NCBI GenBank assembly: GCA_018701055.1
Contig: JABIUH010000260.1
Coordinates: 1-12,683, forward strand
Reading direction: 5' to 3'
DNA from: Woeseia sp.
Lineage (GTDB): Bacteria; Pseudomonadota; Gammaproteobacteria; Steroidobacterales; Woeseiaceae
Length of the DNA stretch: 12,683 nucleotides
The position numbers and the translations under genes are program-made. Under the pieces are notes generated by a model. That model did no database searches. It was not told where the DNA came from and saw nothing but the letters and a program-made list of their open reading frames with translations. Shown here one piece after another: positions 1 to 6,765 of this stretch. Position 1 is the stretch's first letter. Every line of letters begins with the position of its first letter.

Positions 1-968
1 ATGACCACATTATTTTTTCGCTGCCGGATAAAGAAATCCCTGAGGGGGTGGAAATCTCGGCAGTATTAAGTCGTACAGATACAGGTCAGGAAACTTGGGA
101 AGTTGTACCGATTACAGAAAGCAGCCTTGGAGAGCACTGGTTTATGCGCTTTCCTATAAACGGTGAAGCCAAACTCGATGCAGATAGCAATATTCCGTAT
201 AACGATATTATTTTTGTGGTGAGCAACTACAGTGACACGGACGAGCAGAAACTTAATATGGTGATTACTAATCATCTGAGGGATAAATATGAAGGTCGGG
301 GTGTCGAGTTGGAAACGGGTACCCGGTACACTATGACGGGAACTTCTATTCTCGGTGTGCCTCGAAAAGGCGACGGATACAGGCTAGTTATTGAAGATGA
401 TGAAATCCATACACGCGCGCTACAGGCCTGGTTTCAGCGCGATCCGATAATTGATTTTGATCAAAAAGATGACCTAAGCCGTAAGGCGCTCACTTACACA
501 CGAGATAACGGAGTATTTCAAGGTGATGTTTATTTTAAATACATTGGCTTGCGCCCGGAAAAAGTAGAAAAGATTGGTGGCCACACCGTTGAGTCTGGCA
601 AGCTGATCGTCAACCGAGAACGCAAAGAGAATTTTTACGATACGCCAAACCTGTTCAAAATTGTTCTGGATCAAGCAGACTTGTTAATCATGTTCGGAGC
701 CGACGTAAAAGCTGCTACCGCGTTTGCCCGACAGATCGAGATAATTGTTGATACCCAATACGCGGATGGTACCTTTGGCGGAACCCTGAGCCAGCTATTT
801 CAGCAAACCATGGCGATCGATACGCGGGCGTACAATCAGGATTACGAGGTAAACTACAAACGCGGGGAAGATGACACCGGCTTCTACCTAAAACTGCGTC
901 TGGGTGAAAGTATGTGGTTCGTATTGCGCAATACGCAATTAGCCGGGTTCCAAAAAATTATAATGTGA
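1..968 (+). CDS. Hypothetical protein, 5'-truncated by the window edge
   Basis: The reading frame is open from base 3 to the TGA at 966-968. A GTG at 48 could serve as a start, but the codons before it (reading DHIIFSLPDKEIPEG) look like coding sequence, so the gene almost certainly begins left of the window. About 321 residues are visible. The sequence is rich in beta-strand-type segments and acidic residues, with no membrane segment and no catalytic motif I recognise. The C-terminus, ending near LRNTQLAGFQKIIM, reads like a beta strand. The gene ends 12 bp before the stop of the convergent minus-strand operon, leaving no room for a separate terminator. I cannot assign a family. Proximity to the VWA operon suggests a link, but the opposite orientation makes this weak. 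Confidence 0.85.
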   Translation, partial: DHIIFSLPDKEIPEGVEISAVLSRTDTGQETWEVVPITESSLGEHWFMRFPINGEAKLDADSNIPYNDIIFVVSNYSDTDEQKLNMVITNHLRDKYEGRGVELETGTRYTMTGTSILGVPRKGDGYRLVIEDDEIHTRALQAWFQRDPIIDFDQKDDLSRKALTYTRDNGVFQGDVYFKYIGLRPEKVEKIGGHTVESGKLIVNRERKENFYDTPNLFKIVLDQADLLIMFGADVKAATAFARQIEIIVDTQYADGTFGGTLSQLFQQTMAIDTRAYNQDYEVNYKRGEDDTGFYLKLRLGESMWFVLRNTQLAGFQKIIM

Positions 969-980
969 TCTGGCGAGCAC

Positions 981-1871
981 CTAACGAACGACAGTAACAA
1001 GTTTCCATTGATCGCCGTCGAGTTGAGCATTAAAGCGTAAGGTTGGCGTGTTTTGCGACCCGCTTGATCCGGGCCAACTAGTCGCCATCGGTGAATCACT
1101 TTCATATGTCACAACAACTTCGGCGCTGTCACCAGTAATTACTGATTCGTTTAGCAACCAACTTTTGGGCTGCAGTATCGTCATCATGGAAAGATTCTGC
1201 CCAAGTGAGCGTCTGGTTTCTCTGGTATCGAGCCACATATCTTCTACTTGTACAAAAACGACTGCGAGATTGGCGCTCCCGGGAGTGCCCGCCGAAGGGC
1301 CAAACTCTGCCACCAGAAGGTCCATAAATCGGGTTACCAACGTTTCAGGCGTATCTGTTGCCTCTACGATAAGCGCATCTGGTGGGGGCGCAGGCACCTC
1401 TACTTCCGGACCCTTAAAATCAACAATAAGCCAATCGCCATTTCGAGATACCAGATCGAAACGAGTTTCAATCGGGTCATAATCGCGGTCGTGCGCCACC
1501 CCGCTGGATGCGGTGGGAGTAAAGGTAACGTTGGCTCGCGCGAAATCACCCGCGATGCGTACATCGCCAATATCCCAATTTTTCGGCAGTTTCATATTAA
1601 AAAACATCACCGAGGAAAGATCAGCTAACTGTCCGGTTCGTTCCACACTCTCACGGCTGGAGCGAATCCAATAACCCTGGGCATTCGCGTAGGTTCCATT
1701 TAAGCCAAGTTCTTTGTTCTCTGGATCATCCAGCGAAGATTTTAGATCACCAAAAAATGCATTTAAAACGCTAGCGGGGTCCGCCCCAAGAGGAAGATTT
1801 CGGTCGGCCAACGCTGCCGTAAAAAAAGTCAGCATAAAAAAATAGATTAAAAGTACTTTAAGTTTTCTCAT
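981..1871 (-). CDS. Exported protein with two NTF2-like domains (tentative)
   Basis: The 296-residue product starts with a clear Sec signal peptide: MRKLK, a hydrophobic stretch, and a likely cut after TAALA near residue 22. The mature part appears to be two copies of one fold. Residues about 31-155 and 172-296 each begin with a helix of the type SVLNAFFGDL or TLVTRFMDLL. Each then has a helical middle with a W-x(6-7)-R segment, a PK-[NS]-W motif (PKNWDIGDVRIAGD and PKSWLLNESVITGD), and a final strand pair ending in GDW or DQW. This suits an NTF2/SnoaL-like fold, but I infer it from pattern and not from a recognised family signature. A proline-rich linker (VEVPAPPPDA) separates the halves. 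The ATG at 1871 lies 20 nt after the VWA gene's stop, with GGA about 8 nt ahead, so the two genes are probably one operon. The product is probably periplasmic; its function is unknown. Confidence 0.85.
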   Translation of the reverse strand: MRKLKVLLIYFFMLTFFTAALADRNLPLGADPASVLNAFFGDLKSSLDDPENKELGLNGTYANAQGYWIRSSRESVERTGQLADLSSVMFFNMKLPKNWDIGDVRIAGDFARANVTFTPTASSGVAHDRDYDPIETRFDLVSRNGDWLIVDFKGPEVEVPAPPPDALIVEATDTPETLVTRFMDLLVAEFGPSAGTPGSANLAVVFVQVEDMWLDTRETRRSLGQNLSMMTILQPKSWLLNESVITGDSAEVVVTYESDSPMATSWPGSSGSQNTPTLRFNAQLDGDQWKLVTVVR

Positions 1872-1891
1872 TAAATAATTCCGACTAATTC

Positions 1892-4096
1892 CTAGTTTAT
1901 TGTTATGGTGTAAGATGAAAATTCTGTGTTAAGGCTAGGATTATTATCCCGAATTCTTAATGTTGCTGTATTCGTTTCAGGCGGTAATGACACTGAGGCA
2001 TCCATCTCCCCTGTAAGACCAGTGAAGCGTTCGATCCGTCGGCCAGTCGCAGCATCACGTAGGTCCAGCTGAAAACGAAAATCAGGATCAGTAAACCGGA
2101 CTCTAATGTTAATATTACGCGTCGGGTTTGTTAGGGCAAGCCCGTAGATATCTTCACGATCTTCCAGGCCAAGATGCCCAGTAATGGGCATTGAGATATC
2201 TGCCGATAATGCCCTTGAATTATCCGCCGGTGCATCTTGACGTTCTATTAGATCACCGGCCTCATCGATCTCCAATTGAAACAGAGCATCCTTGTTCACA
2301 GTATCGTACTGATTACCTATAGAGAAAAAGAAACCGTCGCCAGTTAGATCGACATATGCTGTATGAGCCTGTTCTCCACGCTCCCCATAGACCCTTGCCC
2401 AGTGGCCTTTTACCTCCGTTGTATCGGGCCGGTATAACCGGATTTCAAAGCCACCATAGGCAATGCCACTTTCGCTAGCATCACCATCATTCCCAAAGAT
2501 TATCTTACGCGATTGAATAATTGCTCGAAGTAACCCACGCTGCGCGATGCTTGTATCAACCTTGAAAAATCGTTCTTCTCCACGCAGTAAATCTTTATCA
2601 AGTGTATAGGCGCCCGCAGTAATTGAAATTGCACTTTCAAGCGTCTCACCACCAATAATTGGATGAATGACTCGCGCACCCCATGGATCGGCTGCCTCCT
2701 GAGCGAGCTCAATAACTCGTATGAGGTTTTCGCCCAACTCAGCGCCATTGTTAGCATCATAATAGTTACCGCCACCTTCACGAGCAATTTCACTCATTTG
2801 AACTCGCGCCACCTCGTCTAAATCAAACCCGACAACGTGTGTTTGCAAATCGATGCCTTGAGCTTTCAGGGCGCGGGCGACGGCTTGCGGATCCCCGTCG
2901 CAGGTTTCTTCTCCATCAGAAATCAAGATTATCATGCGTCGAGCGGCTGCCACTGCGCTAAGGTCTTGACCGGCAAGCTCGAGAGATCTGGCGATTGGCG
3001 TGTAACCATAAGCGACCAGTTCGTCAGCCCTTTGAGTCACGTCAGCTGCTTGCCCGGAATTGCTAAACGGCATTAATAGTTCGGTGTTAGGGCAGGATGC
3101 CTCGGCGGTTTTGGCGAGCGCTTCGTCAAAGCCGTAAGCACGAAATGCGACCAGTAACCGTTCGTTATCCAGGCCCTCGGCTGCCGCGCGTAAGGCGTCT
3201 TTGGCAAGCGCGAGTTTGGTCTGGTCACCCAGCCAAGCCGCCATAGAGCCACTGGCGTCGAATATAATCTCTACTGCGAGGGCTGCGCCAGCTGGCACTT
3301 CTTCAGTCTCCGGAAGGCCAATGCTGGGAACCGCAGGAAGCGCTACGATATTGGGCGCGCTAACCGGCGGCGCTACCGATGCCGCTGCTACTGGCGCTGC
3401 CGTTGCAGGCGCTGCGGGTCCGGGTAACTGCCTCGCTTTGCCGGGCGCACCAAAATTTAATGCTCCACCAGGCAGGGAGTTGTCGAATGCTCCTTTAAGG
3501 CTGTCTAGGTTTTCAGCCAACTGGAAGCCGCCACCCCCGGAGAGCGCTATCATGCCCAACTGCGAAAATGCGTCGGGCGGGCCGATGCCAATGGTGTCGA
3601 TGGTAATGCCATCTTCAAAGAAAAGTTCAGCGAGTTCTTCAGGGTCGCGATCGCAGGTTTCCTCGCCGTCCGAAATTAGGATTATCTTTCGCGGCCCGGG
3701 CCAATCTGCGAGATCGGATCGAGCTTGTTCAAGCGCAAAAGTAATTGGAGTCTCATACCCGATGGCCGTAACATCATCGACAAATGATTCAAGTGATACG
3801 GTCGTCCGTACACCACCAAACCCCAATCCAATTTCACTCGCCTGGCAATCGATAGATTTATCTCGTGTGGTCCCTCCTGCAAAAAATCGAATAGCGACCT
3901 GAGGGTCATCTTTTAATTGGTTGGCAAGGTCACGAAACAATTGCTTGGCAAGATCGATCTTCCGCACGCCGCCATAAGGTTGGATCATGCTTGCTGAGCG
4001 GTCGAACAGGATCAGTGTTCTTTGCTCAGCGTCTGATTGAGCGGCTGCGGCAGAAGGCATAAGAGCCGACATTGCCAACGTGAGCATGGGCACCAT
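1892..4096 (-). CDS. Periplasmic protein with tandem von Willebrand A domains
   Basis: A 734-residue product if started at the ATG at 4096. The hydrophobic N-terminus ends in SAAAAQ, a good signal-peptidase site. VWA domain 1 (about 26-205) has the MIDAS motif D32-R-S34-A-S36 and a later metal-site aspartate at D143. VWA domain 2 (about 274-450) has D280-A-S282-G-S284 and D394. Both contain the string ILISDGEETCD, so the domains probably arose by internal duplication. There are only four cysteines in the ORF as started here: C84/C148 in domain 1 and C335/C399 in domain 2. This suggests one disulfide per domain, fitting export. An alanine/proline/valine-rich linker (about 215-270) joins the domains. 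Residues about 465-734 look like two beta-sandwich domains, resembling pre-peptidase C-terminal domains. VWA domains bind proteins through a metal ion; the partner is unknown. The true start may be an upstream ATT. Confidence 0.93.
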   Translation of the reverse strand: MVPMLTLAMSALMPSAAAAQSDAEQRTLILFDRSASMIQPYGGVRKIDLAKQLFRDLANQLKDDPQVAIRFFAGGTTRDKSIDCQASEIGLGFGGVRTTVSLESFVDDVTAIGYETPITFALEQARSDLADWPGPRKIILISDGEETCDRDPEELAELFFEDGITIDTIGIGPPDAFSQLGMIALSGGGGFQLAENLDSLKGAFDNSLPGGALNFGAPGKARQLPGPAAPATAAPVAAASVAPPVSAPNIVALPAVPSIGLPETEEVPAGAALAVEIIFDASGSMAAWLGDQTKLALAKDALRAAAEGLDNERLLVAFRAYGFDEALAKTAEASCPNTELLMPFSNSGQAADVTQRADELVAYGYTPIARSLELAGQDLSAVAAARRMIILISDGEETCDGDPQAVARALKAQGIDLQTHVVGFDLDEVARVQMSEIAREGGGNYYDANNGAELGENLIRVIELAQEAADPWGARVIHPIIGGETLESAISITAGAYTLDKDLLRGEERFFKVDTSIAQRGLLRAIIQSRKIIFGNDGDASESGIAYGGFEIRLYRPDTTEVKGHWARVYGERGEQAHTAYVDLTGDGFFFSIGNQYDTVNKDALFQLEIDEAGDLIERQDAPADNSRALSADISMPITGHLGLEDREDIYGLALTNPTRNINIRVRFTDPDFRFQLDLRDAATGRRIERFTGLTGEMDASVSLPPETNTATLRIRDNNPSLNTEFSSYTITIN

Positions 4097-4117
4097 GCAT
4101 TTTTTACTAGACTGGCG

Positions 4118-4135
4118 AATAATTAGATTTTCCCT
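4118..4135 (-). promoter_or_regulatory. Strong ribosome binding site pointing to an ATT start
   Basis: Upstream of the ATG at 4096 the frame stays open to a TGA at 4172-4174, but contains no ATG, GTG or TTG. The ATG itself has no convincing Shine-Dalgarno sequence. On the minus strand AGGGA (4135-4131) lies 7 nt before an ATT at 4123-4121 and 10 nt before a second ATT at 4120-4118. Starting at the first ATT adds nine residues reading (M)IRQSSKKC. That gives the signal peptide the positively charged n-region it lacks when started at 4096. ATT initiation is rare but documented, for example in infC. This is an inference. Confidence 0.45.
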
Positions 4136-4175
4136 AGAAAATATTAGTTCGGCAAGATTTAATATGTAACATCAA

Positions 4176-4204
4176 AGCATACTCGGGACACTTCTTATTA
4201 ACAA
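4176..4204 (-). promoter_or_regulatory. Candidate sigma-70 promoter for the VWA operon
   Basis: On the minus strand TTGTTA (4204-4199) is followed by a 17-nt spacer and TATGCT (4181-4176). Each hexamer matches four of six consensus positions, at the ideal spacing. Transcription would begin near 4169, leaving a leader of about 45 nt before the proposed ATT start or 73 nt before the ATG. Confidence 0.45.
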
Positions 4205-4623
4205 ATGTCCGTCTTCAAACAAGTGTGTACGCCATCAGCACCTATGGAACAGATTTAGGTCTGGTTTAAGAGAGAGTTTTTGTTCAGCCTAAGCTGAGGA
4301 GTTGAGATGAATCAGAAGCCAAGAGTGTAGATCGGCTCGCCAATTTGATTCGCTTTCGGCACCGATTCAACAGGTAGGTTATTGGTGTAAAGGTGGGTCA
4401 GTTTTCGATGCCTAATTACACTCAATGCCAGTGGCTGCTTTCGGAGGTAAAGCGGAGACGCGTTGAAAGTTAGCCGGACCATTCAGTATTATTTAAAGTA
4501 AAAAATGATTAAAGAAACAAGCACTTAAGTGTAGTCCTGTGACATTCCTAATTTGGCGCCCCGACCTAATGATGAGGACATCGTTCGAAAAACGCGTTAG
4601 CATTTTAGACGGAAAAGGCTTGG
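4205..4623. other. Gene-free stretch with possible insertion-sequence scars
   Basis: No reading frame here looks coding. A GAGGAG at 4296-4301 lies 5 nt before an ATG at 4307 that opens only a seven-codon frame (MNQKPRV, then TAG). This resembles the first residues of some transposase OrfA proteins but is too short to identify. The segment at about 4385-4420 (GTGGGTCAGTTTTCGATGCC) resembles, from memory, the repeated end sequences of IS21-like elements, but no second copy or transposase is present. Both may be remains of decayed insertions. Confidence 0.25.
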
Positions 4624-4664
4624 CTTCGAGGGGCCGTCGGCCCGAAGATCGCGTGGACGCGATC
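4624..4664. repeat. Two back-to-back hairpins
   Basis: The first hairpin (4624-4647) pairs CTTC with GAAG and GGGCC with GGCCC around a GTC loop, with a small bulge in the left arm. The second (4647-4664) is a perfect 8-bp inverted repeat, GATCGCGT against ACGCGATC, with only GG between the arms. The two share the base at 4647. No T-run follows on either strand, so an intrinsic terminator is unlikely. The layout resembles paired palindromes of REP-type elements or a structured RNA. Only this one copy is in the window. Confidence 0.55.
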
Positions 4665-4738
4665 TGAACCCATCATGGTCTGTGCGCAAAATGCTGACCG
4701 ACGATAAGGCTAGTGGTCTCGAATCGACTGGTTAGGCG

Positions 4739-4769
4739 GAAGTAGCTGTTTTGTTTTTCTGGCTACTTC
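4739..4769. repeat. Perfect 8-bp stem-loop at the end of the small ORF
   Basis: GAAGTAGC (4739-4746) pairs exactly with GCTACTTC (4762-4769) across a 15-base T-rich loop. G-T wobbles could extend the stem at both ends. The right arm touches the stop codon of the minus-strand 63-codon ORF (4771-4769). Neither side has a T-run after the stem, so a normal intrinsic terminator is not supported. It could protect an mRNA end or be part of a small repeat. Confidence 0.4.
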
Positions 4770-4960
4770 TAAACGAGATTGTCGTAAGGATTGTATCCAC
4801 CAAGCTCTACCTCGATCGTGAGATCGGAATGCTCTGATCGAGTTGCATCCACCTCACCCCAAGTCCAATTATCGTGCAGAGGTTTACAGTCGAGGCGAGG
4901 ATTAACACGCCGGTCGCGAAATGATAGTGTCGGTACTGTATCGTTATGGTCAGCGGTCAT
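4769..4960 (-). CDS. Small hypothetical protein, 63 residues
   Basis: The frame runs from an ATG at 4960 to a TAG at 4771-4769, and AGAGAG lies about 6 nt ahead of the start as a plausible ribosome binding site. The product is polar and acidic, with the stretches TLSFRDRRVNPRLDCKPL, NWTWGEVDATRSEHSD and LTIEVELGGYNPYDNLV. The composition and the aromatic/acidic pattern look like a real soluble small protein and not random translation. The plus-strand frame over the same bases looks like its shadow. It lacks a signal peptide and membrane segments. I do not recognise the family; the RRxxPR start faintly recalls PilZ domains, but the rest of that domain is absent. It sits downstream of a pseudogene, so it could also be a relic. 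Confidence 0.5.
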   Translation of the reverse strand: MTADHNDTVPTLSFRDRRVNPRLDCKPLHDNWTWGEVDATRSEHSDLTIEVELGGYNPYDNLV

Positions 4961-5029
4961 GGGGGCTCTCTCTTGTCAACGTGGGACGATGCTATGCTAA
5001 GTTTATTGTGAAAACGGTGTCGCGTTTTG

Positions 5030-5043
5030 CACACAATTGTGTG
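5030..5043. promoter_or_regulatory. 14-bp perfect palindrome, candidate operator
   Basis: CACACAATTGTGTG reads identically on both strands. The left half belongs to a longer direct repeat: TTTTGCACAC occurs at 5025-5034 and again at 5082-5091, 57 bp apart. GTGTCG is also repeated nearby (5018-5023 and 5056-5061). The sites lie 70-130 bp upstream of the minus-strand small ORF starting at 4960, where a dimeric repressor or activator site would be expected. No obvious promoter hexamers at correct spacing accompany it. Confidence 0.4.
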
Positions 5044-5127
5044 ACGAGAATCACCGTGTCGGATTATGTCCAGTGCTCCCATTTTGCACACGACGATAGG
5101 CGCCCGAAGTCTTTGTCTCTGTGAGCA

Positions 5128-5760
5128 TTAGTCGCTGCCCAGTATCGGAAAGTCGTGAAGGCCCTCTACTCGACTACTTCGGGGATACTAGTCGTTGAAT
5201 GCCATGGTCAGTTTCGAGACCTTAGATCGCCCAAAATGGTATTGAATAGAGTTCTCTAAGCGAGTAAGGAATTCGGTCGGGTTAGTCAGTTTTTCTCGGA
5301 ATCGGACCACAGTGCTGTGGGCAGTTTTGATTAGATATCTTTGGTCAATTGAGCCTTTGTCCAGACTTGGAAAACGTCTCACGCAACAATGTTCGCAACG
5401 GCTCAAGGCTCGGTTATGAAGAAAAGCCGCAAAGCATGATGCAATTTGCAGAAGTCGTAATGCCGGCGCATCTCAATTCGAAAGGATCAATTTTCGCGAT
5501 ACATGCATCGATAACTTCCACGTAGTCTGGAATATTGACCTGGTTCAGTTCGAATCCATTAGTGTAGGTTATTATCGATATTACGGTCGTGTGAATTTCT
5601 GGCTTATTGTAGTAATACTGCTCTGGCTCTATCTGCGCCGTTGCTGCTAAGAAGTTACTGATGTTCTTCAATGTTTGATCATTGGGCCGAATAATGAGAC
5701 TAAGCCCTCGTCGAGAGTCACTACTATCGTCAATCATGAGGCTGACTTCTTCCCGACCTT
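5128..5760 (-). pseudogene. 2H phosphoesterase (2'-5' RNA ligase-like) pseudogene
   Basis: Read on the minus strand, the region encodes a recognisable 2H-family protein in broken frames. From about 5760 the frame reads IDDSSDSRRGLSLIIRP, then QYYYNKPEIHTTVISII with the first HxT motif, then the segment PFELRCAGITTSANCIMLCGF. A TAA at 5416-5414 interrupts it. Past that stop the same frame continues sensibly (PSLEPLRTLLRETFSKSG). A frameshift at about 5352-5362 moves to another frame, which gives SIDQRYLIKTAHSTVVRFREKL with the second HxT motif. A TAG at 5190-5188 then interrupts FND*YPRSSRVEGLHDFP, probably a former tryptophan codon, before the final TAA at 5130-5128. Total length is about 210 codons, slightly short for the family. 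Two nonsense changes and one frameshift argue for true decay. Members act on cyclic phosphate or 2',5' RNA ends; this copy is presumably inactive. The N-terminal boundary is approximate. Confidence 0.8.
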
Positions 5761-5769
5761 CCCCGAGCC

Positions 5770-6447
5770 CCGAGTTCCCAGCATTCTTCCCAGGTGCATC
5801 GCTGATAAAAGTGATAGGTTGCCAAGTCATTTTTTGCAGCAAGGTTGGAAACGCTTGGAGCAAGTTTGCAATTGCAAGGCGAACTTCGGGCTCAAAGTTC
5901 TCTGGACCGGATGAATAACGTCGTAGTTCATCCATTTTCTGTTTTATCGCGGCTTTGGCGATTTCATTGGATGAAATATCAATTACCTGTTCCACGGGCA
6001 CAGCAAGGTCGCGCGCCCAAAACTCGTTAAAGTTTTCTGCATGCTCGCGACTGCAGGGCCGTGCAATCAAATATTGCGGTCGCGAAAATTGTATTCTTTG
6101 TCGAAGTCGAAATACTCGTCGGCTATATTGCGACCGCCAGTGATACCTGCAATGCCGTCAAAAATGGCTGTTTTGTCATGCATACGCTGATTGATGTCGC
6201 GAAACTGGGTGACGACATTGGGATTGTAGATTCGTATGTCGACGTTCTTGTGGGCGGCTAACAGGACCAGCGTCTGGTCCTCAGCGTCAATTAACATGTC
6301 GTCCACCAGCACTCTGACTTTGACGCCACGTTCGGCGACGCGATGAAGTTGCTCTGCTGCCAGTTTGCCGACGTTGTCGGTGCCCCAAATGAAGTATTGA
6401 ACGTCGATACTGTGTTGCGCGTGTTGCATCAACCAGGCGCGGCCCAC
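5770..6447 (-). pseudogene. Phospholipase D / cardiolipin synthase-like pseudogene fragment
   Basis: From a GTG at 6447 the minus-strand frame reads GRAWLMQHAQHSIDVQYFIW, then VRVLVDDMLIDAEDQTL, then an intact HxKx4D motif (HDKTAIFD), then GGRNIADEYFDFDKEYNFRDRNI. This is the first half of a PLD-superfamily phosphatidyltransferase of the ClsC (YmdC) type. A TGA at 6069-6067 breaks the frame. The same frame then reads LHGPAV before a one-base frameshift near 6047-6052. The next frame continues EHAENFNEFWARDLAVPVE and onward to TWQPITFISDAPGKN near 5790. The second HKD domain of normal ClsC proteins (about 470-500 residues) is missing and 2H-family sequence follows directly, so a deletion has removed it. 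The N-terminus also appears absent. The fragment cannot make an active enzyme. Confidence 0.82.
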
Positions 6448-6765
6448 CCGTGATTCTTAACCCTGTCCGATAATGTAAGTTCGGTTGAGTCGTTCATGCG
6501 CAAGAGGCAGGTAGCGCAATTGTCGTCAATCCACTGTGTCAGAGGCTTTGCAGTAATTTCGGTACTGAAGATCATCAACGCAACCCACAACGCGTTGCGG
6601 AGCTTGGATGGCCTATCGGTTGATAGCGGCTGAATTCACGATCAGCATACGATTTACTTAGGTCACATGAGTTTAGTGTGGCGCATCACAATGGTCCGGA
6701 TACAGGGCACATTATAAGAAAATCTAGAAAAGTGCAGTAACTCATTGATTTATTAAGGTTTTGAT
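6448..6765. other. Intergenic stretch without an identified gene
   Basis: The minus strand keeps one frame open for about 65 codons from near 6630 to 6430, containing RNALWVALMIFSTEITAKPL and then LTQWIDDNCATCLLRMNDS. I do not recognise it. It may be another relic next to the PLD fragment. A TATAAG at 6713-6718 could be a -10 element for the plus-strand genes that follow, but no convincing -35 hexamer accompanies it. Confidence 0.3.

Noticed and set aside
1048..1482. Plus-strand 144-codon open frame
   Set aside because: It is antisense to the NTF2-like gene, which has a signal peptide and clear domain repeats; the plus frame has no recognisable pattern.
3201..3902. Plus-strand 233-codon open frame
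   Set aside because: It is antisense to the alanine/proline-rich linker and first domain of the VWA gene and has low-complexity Ala/Ser/Pro content typical of a shadow frame.
4731..4737. GTTAGGC, which fits the integron attC core GTTRRRY
   Set aside because: No matching RYYYAAC with inverted flanking arms lies at a suitable distance, and there is no integrase; a seven-base match is expected by chance.
4791..5000. Plus-strand frame overlapping the 63-codon minus-strand ORF
   Set aside because: Its composition (rich in Ser and Arg) looks like a shadow, while the minus frame looks protein-like.
5025..5033. TTTTGCACA elements as DnaA boxes, suggesting an origin
   Set aside because: They match only seven of nine positions of TTATCCACA, there are just two, and no AT-rich unwinding region or dnaA/dnaN context is present.
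6067..6447. 126-residue frame as an intact small PLD protein
   Set aside because: It has one HKD motif, ends just after it at a stop codon, and the family sequence continues past the stop and a frameshift; it is a pseudogene piece.
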